Positions 9,241-17,286 of a stretch of DNA of 64,000 bases are shown here, piece after piece (position 1 is the first letter of the stretch; every line of letters begins with the position of its first letter). The stretch lies in NCBI RefSeq assembly GCF_030767025.1, contig NZ_JASITE010000002.1, forward strand, positions 496,001-560,000, read 5' to 3'. A program made the position numbers and the translations under genes. The notes beneath the pieces are model-generated. The model did no database searches. It had not been told where the DNA came from and saw only the letters and a program-made list of their open reading frames with translations. Origin of the DNA: Nocardia sp. CC227C (GTDB lineage: Bacteria; Actinomycetota; Actinomycetes; Mycobacteriales; Mycobacteriaceae).

Positions 9241-9440
9241 CACGATCACGTCGAGGCGGTAGTCGAGTTTACCGTTCTCGACCGCGGCGGAGGTGACCGT
9301 CGCGGTCACACCGATTTTGTCCGAGCCCGCGTACAGTACGCACCGGATGCTCTCCCCTTGTTTCCTTGCAGGTCACTGGGGCATTCCACCGAGTCGGGCC
9401 GCCGTCCGACGGACTTCGCCAGCGCGAGACATAAAGTGAA
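9241..9440 (-). pseudogene. DUF4333-like fragment, frameshifted
   Basis: Read on the minus strand, one frame gives SVECPSDLQGNKG (about 9430-9355) and, after a one-base shift in an AACAAGGGG run, a second frame gives ESIRCVLYAGSDKIGV and onward to about 9241. Joined, they resemble the C-terminal DUF4333 domain of mycobacterial membrane proteins: CPxDL, then Gly-x(4)-Cys, then alternating Thr/Val strands. No start or membrane helix is left. The assignment rests on remembered family features. Confidence 0.5.
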
Positions 9441-9446
9441 CCTTTC

Positions 9447-9911
9447 GTGTTTCATGAAAACCCTCCACCGCAGAATTCAGACAGCATCCGCTGTGAATCG
9501 GTGAATCATCGAAACCAGTGCGGATATCGTGCGAAGACGACAAGAAAGGTGGTTCGAATTGTTTCCGGGGTACGAAATACCCGAACTCTGGACACGCTAT
9601 CCGCGCACGGCAACCTCACGGGCGGCCCGTCCGGCACCTTCACCCCGACCGACCGCAGATGCGGCAAGGATGGCTGCGCTTTCACCGGAGACTTCATCAG
9701 CCACGACGGCGAATTCAGCCGTACCGGCATCGAATTGCACGACGACGCCCGCTCACCCGTCGCCTACACCACCGACTACGACTGGCGCTGGAAGCTGTTC
9801 GGCGGGACAGCACTCATGGCGTTCTGCCTGACAGCACCCATATTTCTGATCCGTGCCGTGAAACGCCACTCGCGCCGGATCGGCCCTCGACCCGCGTACA
9901 GCCACTGCTGA
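9447..9911 (+). CDS. Small membrane protein, probably 5'-truncated remnant
   Basis: 154-codon frame. The second half looks like protein: a Cys-containing extracytoplasmic stretch (GTFTPTDRRCGKDGCAF, then GDFISHDGEF), followed by one clear transmembrane helix (LFGGTALMAFCLTAPIFLI) and a basic end. This layout resembles small two-helix membrane proteins of Streptomyces and Nocardia. The expected first helix is missing and the first 45 codons do not read like protein, so the gene is likely broken at its 5' end. It sits among other remnants. Confidence 0.4.
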   Translation: MFHENPPPQNSDSIRCESVNHRNQCGYRAKTTRKVVRIVSGVRNTRTLDTLSAHGNLTGGPSGTFTPTDRRCGKDGCAFTGDFISHDGEFSRTGIELHDDARSPVAYTTDYDWRWKLFGGTALMAFCLTAPIFLIRAVKRHSRRIGPRPAYSHC

Positions 9912-9920
9912 CCTTGCGAA

Positions 9921-10199
9921 TCACATCGCCGAGTTCCGGGACGCCGAAGATCCGGTGAATCGATGGTCAGCCGGCGTCGGTTCGTTGACATCATGAGCGA
10001 CACCGTAATCGTGGACCATTGCCGCGAGCGACGAGACCGCCTCCGGAAATCCGGACCGATTCGCCCACGACCACAGCCACGAGCCCTGATCCGGCACGGC
10101 CGAGCCCGACTCAGTGAACACACCGATCCAAGCCATCAGCGCACACACAGGTTGTGTGCACACCGTACAACAGAATTGGTCGGAAATGTGCCCGAACAA
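9921..10199 (-). pseudogene. Fragment resembling DUF6882-type protein
   Basis: The 92-codon frame contains QGSWLWSWANRSGFPE and then a helix AVSSLAAMVHDYGVAHDV. This resembles the W-x-WxWAN core and following helix of a small cytosolic family I recall as DUF6882. The intact family is roughly twice as long; both ends are missing here. Confidence is limited by recall. Confidence 0.3.
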
Positions 10200-10627
10200 C
10201 TAAAAATCCGGATGCACCAGGTGTCCAGTGCTCCGGCACCCGTACGATCGCCATGTCCTTGTGGCTACGGAGGGCTGCCAGTATGAAGATCGAGCAATGA
10301 GCCCAGCCAGGCTATTACTGTCGGCCGCTCTCCACCGGAGCGGGGACCGGACCAGCCGTGCCATTGACGGTCGAATCACTTCGCACGAACGGCGGGATGA
10401 TTCAGGATGTGTATGCCGGATCCGGCACGCCCATCCTCGAAATGTCCGATGACAGACGCGAATCGTTTCTGGGCGTCCGCGTCGGATCCGATGCGGACGG
10501 CACCGTCGAACCACCGGAGTACATCAAATACCCGTCACCTTATGAATCGAAGGGCGAAGGATGAGCCTGTCGACCTTTCGGGGCAGCCACGAGAACCGGA
10601 TCGCCGCCAGCGCAACCGATTTCGACC
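10200..10627. other. Intergenic stretch without a supported gene
   Basis: Short frames on both strands lack ribosome sites and recognisable domains. A plus-strand frame at 10358-10564 (68 codons) is compositionally plausible but unsupported. Confidence 0.4.
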
Positions 10628-12844
10628 TCACCGAAGCGTCGGAGCCTCCACGGCGGGCGGTTCCGGCGCGGTCCGGTCCGACGCGGTGACGGGCGGCGGT
10701 TCGGCCGTGGCCGCATCGTCGGTGCGGTCGGGATTCGGTGCGGTCTGGTCGATTCCGGTCGGGTGGAAGTAGCCGACGAAGTCACCGTACGGCCCGTTGC
10801 CGTCATCGGGGGGATTGTTCGGATCCAGCGGAACCAGCTGCCCGCTCACGATGGCCTTCAGGCCCTCGTCGGTCACCACCACCAACGCCGTCCGGTTCTC
10901 CCACTGCACCACATCGCCGGTCTGGATGCCCGGGCGCGGTTCGTCACCGGTATCGGTTCCCTCGGGTGTGGGACCCACGGGTATCCACGAACTGCCGGCC
11001 GCCGCCTCCGCGACCGTCCCCTCGTAAGCGCCCCGCCCGTCACTGCCGTTCGGGTTGTGCAGCTCCTTGTTCACCGCCTCGGCGACCACCGACGGCACCT
11101 TCTGCGTCGTACCGTCCGGGAGCTTGACGTCCACCATCCCACCCCGTGGGGTGAAGGTCTGCGGCGCGGGACCGACACCGTCGGGCGCGGTCACCGGCGC
11201 GGGCAACTCACTCCCCGGAACCGGCACCGCCGCTTGGTCGGGCGCGTACGGATTCGCACCGAGGTCGGTGTCGCGGGGGTCCTCTTCGGGCTCGGGCTCG
11301 GGTTCCCGTCGCGCGAACGGACTGTTGTTGCCGGACAACCCCGACATGAGCGCGGCTATCGGCAGCATGCTGTCCAAGCCACCCATGCCGGAACTGTTGC
11401 TCGGCGCGGGGGTCTGGGTGGCGCTCGGGGCGGGGGCAGGGTCAGGGGAGTCGCCCGAACCCGCACCGGAACCGTCGGAACCGTTTCCGGTGTCACCCGA
11501 CCCGGGACCATCGGTTTCCCGCGACGCTTCCAGATCGCTGATTATCTGTTCCAGCTTCTCGGCGGTGATCCCGCTGCCGCCCCCGGTCTCGCCGTTCGCA
11601 CCGGTCTCGCCGTTCGGGCCACCGATCAGATCTCCGAACAGATCCTCGCCGTTGTTCAGACCGTTGCCGGCGAAGGGGTTCGGGTTCGGATTCGGGTTGG
11701 GGTTCGGATTCGGGTTGGGGTTCGGATTCGGGTTGGGATTGGGGTTGGGGTTGGGATCGGGGTTAGGGTCGGGGTCGGGATCGGGGTCGGGATCGTCATC
11801 GACTCGAGCGCTAGCATCCTGGAACTCCTCGATCGCCTTGTCATATTCCGTTTCCCACGCCTCGGAGGCATCGATGATCTTCTGCACGTAGTAGATCTGC
11901 TCCCTATCCGGATGCAGCTGGTACTGCCGTGCACCCGACTCGTTTTCGGTCAACTCGTACACGACATTGGTGTAATACTCTCGATGGAAGTTGCCGATGG
12001 TCTCGTAGCCGTCTACGACGATATTTCCATCGTCATCGACTCTGATCGTCGAATTTTCGCGATCCTCCATGTACTCGAGTAGATCCACTTCTAGATCCGA
12101 CTTCAGGACATTCTTGATCCTCCGCAGGGCCGTCAGGATCTCTTCCTTCTTGGCCGGGAGGTCGTCGACATCGATCTTGACAGTGTCGTTCTTGTCGTCG
12201 AACAGGGATTGCCGCTCATCCATTCGATCGGCGAACGTCTCGTGTTCGTCATTGGTCGACGATTGGTCCTCAATACCCATGACCTCCTTCCAGCCGGTCG
12301 TCGTCGCGATATCCGCGAGGACGTTCGTGAACTCGGGAGCCGACTCCGGATCGCTTACGCCGATCGAGTCGAAGCCTTCCTGCATGGTGCCCTGGGTATC
12401 CCTGATCAACAGCACCAGATCCGGACTGGCACCCCGTGGAATGGGCAGGTTCACCACTTCGACGCGCTCGCCCTCCGGAGTCAGGACCGTCTGCTCGCCG
12501 AATTCACCCCAGAGATCCAGATCGGCCAGGGTATCGCTCTGCTCGATATCGTGTTCCTCGACCGGACTGTCGCCATCGGTTTGATACGAACCGTGGTCCT
12601 CGCCACTTATGTCCGTTTCCTCGGCCGAGTACGCGGTTCCGTCCTCGGAAACACGGTAGTCGACATCGCCGGATGTGGGCCATGAGTCGATCGGAACATG
12701 GTGTCCGTCCACGACCTCGTAAAGGGTGAGCTCCCCTTCCGGATCGTCTTGAGCGTAGTAAAATCCCTCTTCCGGGCGAGTATCACTGTTGTCTTTACGT
12801 TCACCATCGCTGCCGTATACCGCGTAATAGGTATCATCCGACAT
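10628..12844 (-). CDS. Large ESX-associated protein with NP/DP repeat and C-terminal FHPxGI domain (paralogue 1)
   Basis: 738 residues. The acidic N-terminal part (1-345) is unlike the two paralogues at 25.8 and 28.3 kb. It is followed by a DP/NP dipeptide tract of about 45 residues (about 350-395), a Gly/Ser/Pro-rich region holding a short hydrophobic patch (SMLPIAALMSGLSG), and a C-terminal domain of about 120 residues. That domain starts VDVKLPDGTTQKVPS, contains TGDVVQWENRTALVVV and ends near DFVGYFHPTGID. It is shared with both paralogues. No signal peptide or catalytic motif is visible. It lies 12 bp downstream of an EspK-like gene, in one operon. An ESX substrate role is inferred from context. 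Confidence 0.8.
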   Translation of the reverse strand: MSDDTYYAVYGSDGERKDNSDTRPEEGFYYAQDDPEGELTLYEVVDGHHVPIDSWPTSGDVDYRVSEDGTAYSAEETDISGEDHGSYQTDGDSPVEEHDIEQSDTLADLDLWGEFGEQTVLTPEGERVEVVNLPIPRGASPDLVLLIRDTQGTMQEGFDSIGVSDPESAPEFTNVLADIATTTGWKEVMGIEDQSSTNDEHETFADRMDERQSLFDDKNDTVKIDVDDLPAKKEEILTALRRIKNVLKSDLEVDLLEYMEDRENSTIRVDDDGNIVVDGYETIGNFHREYYTNVVYELTENESGARQYQLHPDREQIYYVQKIIDASEAWETEYDKAIEEFQDASARVDDDPDPDPDPDPNPDPNPNPNPNPNPNPNPNPNPNPNPNPNPFAGNGLNNGEDLFGDLIGGPNGETGANGETGGGSGITAEKLEQIISDLEASRETDGPGSGDTGNGSDGSGAGSGDSPDPAPAPSATQTPAPSNSSGMGGLDSMLPIAALMSGLSGNNSPFARREPEPEPEEDPRDTDLGANPYAPDQAAVPVPGSELPAPVTAPDGVGPAPQTFTPRGGMVDVKLPDGTTQKVPSVVAEAVNKELHNPNGSDGRGAYEGTVAEAAAGSSWIPVGPTPEGTDTGDEPRPGIQTGDVVQWENRTALVVVTDEGLKAIVSGQLVPLDPNNPPDDGNGPYGDFVGYFHPTGIDQTAPNPDRTDDAATAEPPPVTASDRTAPEPPAVEAPTLR
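11678..11800. repeat. Hexamer-based tandem repeat encoding NP/DP dipeptides
   Basis: On the plus strand a six-base unit of the type GGGTT(C/G), organised into near-perfect 18-base copies, is repeated for about 120 bp. It encodes the (D/N)P tract of the gene at 10628-12844. Because the unit is six bases, copy changes would alter tract length without a frameshift. Confidence 0.85.
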
Positions 12845-12856
12845 GATCTCTCCTCG

Positions 12857-14704
12857 CTACTCGGCGCGCAGCAGTCCACTGTCCGATCCGACACCGAGGT
12901 CAGGGACGGTGACAGGTCGACCGATTTCACCCACCGGTCCGACGGACACCACCGGGGCATCGGCGAATGCCGGATGCTTCACTATCTGCTCGTATGTGTA
13001 GAACTGGTCCCGCAGCCGGCGATATCCCGGCTCTCCGTCCAACAGCAGCACCAGTTCGGTGCATCGGCGCTGGAATACCAGAGACCGTATGGTTTCCCGG
13101 TCCCCGGCCGCGTGGGATCGGATCACTTCGGCGAGAGCGTTATCTGCCTGCCGCAATTCGGCCCACCACTGTTTCGGCGCGGGCTCCCCGGCTTCGAGCA
13201 GTGCCAGTGTCTGTTCCCGCAGTTGTTCGACAGGCACCGCGGCCACCGGCGTGGCATCGGCACGCCGCACCCGGTGATGGGCGTCGACAGCCAATGCGAG
13301 TCCCTGGGCCGCGCGCGTCGCACGGGGCACGGCGAATACCTCGGCCAGCGCGTCAGCGGACCCGGCGAAGCCCAATCGATCGACGGTACGGGGTCCGGGA
13401 CTACGCAGATTCACTTCGTTCGCGGGCTCGACCCGCTCACCGACCGCCGCGTCCGGATTATCCGCTAGCAATCGCGGATCGATGTGCTCCGAGCTCACCA
13501 GCGCGGTGAGCCTGGCATTCGCTTTCGGCCCGAAGATCCGGGCGAACTCCACCAGAATCCGGGCCGGGTCGGTGTACTGCTCCCAGACGGCCCACTCGGA
13601 TTCCCCAACGCCCACCGCATCGTCGTGCCGCCACGGCGTGGACAGATTGCGAGGCAGGTACAGGCCGGGCGGCAGCCAGCCCCGGCCTTCGTTCGTGGTG
13701 AGGCACAGCGCCATGCCGACCGGACTGCGCAGTGCCGCGACCGACCATGCCACGGTGGGCGCCGTGGACCCGACGGCATGCAGTATCGAGGCGAGCAGGG
13801 TGCGGGCGGCCGTCAGGTCGACACTGTCGGTCTCCTCGTGGGCCGGCCGTGAGCGCCGCCGGTTGCCATCGGTTGTCGCGGCCGCCCCGACGGCTGTGGG
13901 CGATGCCTGCGCGGCGACTCCGGCGGGCTGGGCTCCGGAGCGGGCGTCGGCGGCCGCGAGCCCGCCCACCGGAGGTGGACCCGCTCCCGGACCGGAGACG
14001 GTAACCCCGGCCGGAGCCGGTGAACCGAGCCCGGCGGGGCCACCCGGTGGTGGCGCGGTCCCGCCGCCGCCCGCCCGGCCGATGTTCTCCTGTGCCCGAG
14101 GGTGTTCGCCCACCACGGGAGGCAGCACCGACCATCCGGGGTGCTGAGGATCGGAGCGGTTCGGCGTATTCGCCGTCGGCGTCACCACGGGGGCCGGTCC
14201 GTCGTCTTCCGGAATGCTTTGCGGCGCAACCGATCGACCGGGAATCGGCACGGTCGGCACGGAATTCGATGCCGACGGTCCGGTATTCACGGTCGGCGGG
14301 TTCGTGACCACCGGATTCGCCACTACCGGGTTCGTGGCGGTGGGCGGCGTCGAAACCGGCACCGGCCCACCGGATGTGAGCACGGGGTCGAAACCGCGGC
14401 CGCGATCACCGATATTCCGCCCGGAGTCGTGGTCTCGATGTTCGAGTTCGTTCGCCGCCGCCCGCAGGATGTCGCGGGTCCGCTCATGCCTGGCGGCCTG
14501 GCGTTCCGACCGCCGGTGACGCCGGTCGAAATAGTCGGCCAGCGCGGCGCGCACCGGTTCTGCGATGGTTCCGTACTGGGATTCGAAACGGCCGATCCAG
14601 CCGTGCGGAATCCGGCCCGCCTCACGGGCTTTGGCGGCGGCCCGATCGTGCCGGTCCGCCAGCGCGCGTAGGTTGTCCGGATCAACCCGCAGCTGGTTGA
14701 CCAT
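12857..14704 (-). CDS. EspK-like ESX-associated protein (paralogue A)
   Basis: 615 residues. Residues 1-92 form an EspC/WXG-like helical head (LRVDPDNLRALADRHD, with YGTIAEPVRAAL in the middle). A Pro/Ala/Gly-rich linker (95-300) leads to a conserved C-terminal region of about 300 residues with the signature TTNEGRGWLPPGLYLP and a helical end (RRCTELVLLLDG). The same architecture occurs in the two genes upstream. The C-terminal region recalls mycobacterial EspK, a chaperone-like partner of ESX-1 substrates; this comparison is from memory. Promoter element at 14740-14766 precedes it. Confidence 0.8.
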   Translation of the reverse strand: MVNQLRVDPDNLRALADRHDRAAAKAREAGRIPHGWIGRFESQYGTIAEPVRAALADYFDRRHRRSERQAARHERTRDILRAAANELEHRDHDSGRNIGDRGRGFDPVLTSGGPVPVSTPPTATNPVVANPVVTNPPTVNTGPSASNSVPTVPIPGRSVAPQSIPEDDGPAPVVTPTANTPNRSDPQHPGWSVLPPVVGEHPRAQENIGRAGGGGTAPPPGGPAGLGSPAPAGVTVSGPGAGPPPVGGLAAADARSGAQPAGVAAQASPTAVGAAATTDGNRRRSRPAHEETDSVDLTAARTLLASILHAVGSTAPTVAWSVAALRSPVGMALCLTTNEGRGWLPPGLYLPRNLSTPWRHDDAVGVGESEWAVWEQYTDPARILVEFARIFGPKANARLTALVSSEHIDPRLLADNPDAAVGERVEPANEVNLRSPGPRTVDRLGFAGSADALAEVFAVPRATRAAQGLALAVDAHHRVRRADATPVAAVPVEQLREQTLALLEAGEPAPKQWWAELRQADNALAEVIRSHAAGDRETIRSLVFQRRCTELVLLLDGEPGYRRLRDQFYTYEQIVKHPAFADAPVVSVGPVGEIGRPVTVPDLGVGSDSGLLRAE

Positions 14705-14737
14705 CCCGGTATCTCCCTCCGCTGACGTACCTGCCGT

Positions 14738-15139
14738 TCATTCTCCTTGCTTCCCAAAGCTGGGAATCTGATCCTTCGGACCGTTTCCGGAACGCCACTC
14801 CCGCATGATCTCGCCGAGCGGCCGTTGCCGATCGGTCGGATCGTTCATCGCGATCCGGTACTGCCGCCGCGCGTCGTTGGTGCTCTCCACTACGGCGGCC
14901 ATGATCTCGGCTACCAACTCCCGGCTGTCGAAACGCGCACACGTTCCGGGCGCGAGATACAGATTCAGCAACTGCCCCTTGGCATTCACCTCGGGAATCA
15001 CCATGCCCGACGGAGACGGCCGCCGCGCGACGATGCGCTCGAACTTCTCCCGCATCGCCAGCGCGCGGTGTCGCAGTTCCCGCGCCATGGCCTGCGCGGC
15101 ACGCACATCGGGATGGATCGGGCGACGCCCAGCGGTCAC
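14738..15139 (-). CDS. YbaB/EbfC-like protein, EspL-like (paralogue 2)
   Basis: 133 residues with GTG start overlapping the preceding stop (GTGA, 15136-15139). A helical N-terminus (AMARELRHRALAMREKFERI) precedes a small strand region (VNAKGQLLNLYLAPG) and a final helix (LVAEIMAAVVEST). This is the YbaB/EbfC fold also found in ESX-1 EspL. It is paralogous to 21256-21609 and is coupled to an EspK-like gene. EspL stabilises ESX-1 substrates in mycobacteria; a similar role is inferred. Confidence 0.75.
   Translation of the reverse strand: MTAGRRPIHPDVRAAQAMARELRHRALAMREKFERIVARRPSPSGMVIPEVNAKGQLLNLYLAPGTCARFDSRELVAEIMAAVVESTNDARRQYRIAMNDPTDRQRPLGEIMREWRSGNGPKDQIPSFGKQGE
14740..14766 (-). promoter_or_regulatory. 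Promoter with perfect palindrome TTCCCA-N4-TGGGAA
   Basis: Palindrome 14751-14766 (spacer AAGC), then five bases, then -10 GAGAAT on the minus strand (14740-14745). It drives 14704-12857 and probably 12844-10628. It lies inside the 3' end of the YbaB-like gene. Confidence 0.7.
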
Positions 15140-17211
15140 CGTTCGCCACTCTTCCCGGAACCGCGATCGTCGCGGCGAAGGTCCGGTGCGACGGCTCCCG
15201 CCGTGGGCGTGGTGGATACCGGCGGAACGGCGCCGGCGGGTGGCGCGGCCGCGGTGGGCGGCGCAACCCCCGGAGCGGGCACGGACGCGGGCGGCACAGT
15301 GGCAGCGGGCGTGGCAGCGGGACCGGGCGTGGCGGCGGCCTCCGGCGGTCCGGCACTGACGGTCGGCTGCCCGGTGTCGCCACCCACGAGATCGGCCTCG
15401 GATACGAGCACCTCGTACGACCGCGCCACGACCGCGTCCGGCGCGGCCACGGTCTCCGGTGTCGCGGTGTAGAGCGGGTGGCCGATGATCTGCACGTGCG
15501 CGTACACCGCGTCGCGCAGTTCCTGCCGGGTCACGTTCTCGCTCAACAGCATCAGCACTTCGTCGCAGCGGCGTTCATATACCAGGGCGCGCAGGATCGC
15601 GGCCTGGTCGTCCACCCGAAGCTCACCGAGATCGACACGACGCACATCGACGCGGCGCGAGAGCATGGCCGCGGCCAGCAGATCGTCGGCGTCGCGCAGT
15701 TCGTCCCACCATTCGCGCGGTACTTCGGCGCCTTCCCGCAGCTGATCGAGGATCTTGGTGCGCAACCGGCGCACCGCGGCCGACTCCGGTGTCGGTGCGC
15801 TGGTCTGCCCGACCCGGGAGTGGGCGTCGATCGCCAGCCCGAGGCAGCGGTCGCGGAGCTTGTCCTCGGGCACCGCGCCGACCTTGTCCTGCAACTGCGG
15901 CATGCCGGTGAGCGCCAGCCGGTCCACCGTATCCGGCGTCTGCACACTGAGATCCACCTCGTCGGAGGGCGGTACCGCGGACTGCATCGAGACATCACCG
16001 AAGCGTTCCCGCAGTCCGGAGTCGATCTCCGCCGAGGAGACCAGTGCCGTCAGCCTGGCACCGGACGCGGCGCCGACCGTGAGGCTGAACTCGGCCAGCA
16101 CCCGCGCCGGATCCGAGATGCCCTCCCATGCGGTCTCGGCCCCGGCCACGGTCCACGGCAGCATGGTGCCCTGCGGCACGAAAACCCCGGCGGGGAGCCA
16201 GCCCCGGCCCTCGTTCGAGGTCACCAGCACCATGGCGCCACCGGGTCCGCGCAGCACCGATACCGCCCAGTGCAGGCCGAGCGCGGAAGTCCTTACGGCG
16301 GAAAGGATTCCGCCGAGCAGCGTGCGGGCGAGCACCAGGTCGTCATCCGGCCGCCCACCGACCACGAAGTCCGGTCCGGCGGCCTTGTCCCTGGCATTGG
16401 CCAGTGCGGAGGCGAACGGCGCGATCGGCATCAGCGGCAGGCCCGCGGCGTTGGCGTTCGATCCGGCCGGTGTGCCGGATGCGCTCTGGTCCGCGCCGCC
16501 GGTGAAAGCGGCGGCGGGCGTCACCACCGCCGGCGGCACCACGCCGCCGGGTGCGGTCGACGCGCCGGAAGGGACTCCGGACGGTTGCGCGCCGGTGCCA
16601 GTGGTGGCCGGGGCGGACGACTGCGTCGTGTCGCCGGGTGCCATCGGAGTGCCGGTGGTCGATGGAGCGGTGGCCGCCGGGTTGGCGGCGGTCGCCGCGG
16701 GTGCCATGGGTTCCGCGGCTGGTGTGGTCGAGGCGGCACCCCTACCGAGTCCATCGCCGACCGGTGCGCCGTTCAGGCCGGCGTCGGCATTCGTGCCGCC
16801 CGGTGTGGTGACGGCGGGCGCATCGGCCGACGGGGCGCCGTTGACCGGAGCAGGTTGACCGATCCCCGGTGTCCCCGGCGCCTGCGACGGCGCACCGAAT
16901 TCGTCTCCGGCCCGGCGGAGTCCGGAGGCGATGTCGTCGTCGGTGCGTTCGTAGCCGTTCGCGGCGGCCCGCAGTGACGCGGCGGTCTGGTCGTGCTGAT
17001 CGGCCAGACGCTCCCCGGCGCGCTGGCGCGCGTCGTAGTACCGCACGAGGGCGTTGTACACCGGATAGGCGATCTTGCCGTAGGTGGGCAGGAAGTTGTC
17101 GAGCCAGGCCGACGGCGGCCGCGCCCACTCCCGGGTGTCGCGGGCGACCCGATCGTGCTGATTCGCGAGCTGACGCAACACTTCCGGGTCGATATCCATC
17201 CGGTCCGGCAT
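15136..17211 (-). CDS. EspK-like ESX-associated protein (paralogue B)
   Basis: 691 residues. The helical head (MDIDPEVLRQLANQHDRVA, YGKIAYPVYNAL) is followed by a long Ala/Pro/Thr/Gly-rich linker and a C-terminal region with LVTSNEGRGWLPAGVFVP, then EWWDELRDADDLLAAAM and YERRCDEVLMLLSE. The C-terminal halves of this protein and 17287-19860 are the most alike of the three paralogues. A further disordered Pro/Ala tail follows. The stop overlaps the GTG of the YbaB-like gene, so EspK-like and EspL-like proteins are made together, as in the ESX-1 pair. Confidence 0.8.
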   Translation of the reverse strand: MPDRMDIDPEVLRQLANQHDRVARDTREWARPPSAWLDNFLPTYGKIAYPVYNALVRYYDARQRAGERLADQHDQTAASLRAAANGYERTDDDIASGLRRAGDEFGAPSQAPGTPGIGQPAPVNGAPSADAPAVTTPGGTNADAGLNGAPVGDGLGRGAASTTPAAEPMAPAATAANPAATAPSTTGTPMAPGDTTQSSAPATTGTGAQPSGVPSGASTAPGGVVPPAVVTPAAAFTGGADQSASGTPAGSNANAAGLPLMPIAPFASALANARDKAAGPDFVVGGRPDDDLVLARTLLGGILSAVRTSALGLHWAVSVLRGPGGAMVLVTSNEGRGWLPAGVFVPQGTMLPWTVAGAETAWEGISDPARVLAEFSLTVGAASGARLTALVSSAEIDSGLRERFGDVSMQSAVPPSDEVDLSVQTPDTVDRLALTGMPQLQDKVGAVPEDKLRDRCLGLAIDAHSRVGQTSAPTPESAAVRRLRTKILDQLREGAEVPREWWDELRDADDLLAAAMLSRRVDVRRVDLGELRVDDQAAILRALVYERRCDEVLMLLSENVTRQELRDAVYAHVQIIGHPLYTATPETVAAPDAVVARSYEVLVSEADLVGGDTGQPTVSAGPPEAAATPGPAATPAATVPPASVPAPGVAPPTAAAPPAGAVPPVSTTPTAGAVAPDLRRDDRGSGKSGER

Positions 17212-17245
17212 GCTCGCTCTGTCCTTTCCCGCGCCTGTCGCCTAC

Positions 17246-17272
17246 ATTCTCCGACCTTCCCAGTCGTGGGAG
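17246..17272 (-). promoter_or_regulatory. Promoter with ESX-region palindrome
   Basis: TTCCCA-GTCG-TGGGAG (17257-17272), five bases, then -10 GAGAAT on the minus strand (17246-17251). The start of 17211-15136 is 35 bases further on. Confidence 0.7.
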
Positions 17273-17286
17273 GCGGCGGCGCGGGG

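Noticed and set aside
8440..9296. 3' part of a long plus-strand frame running opposite the heme-oxygenase-like gene
   Set aside because: Out of frame with the CpnT-like gene and reads as antisense.
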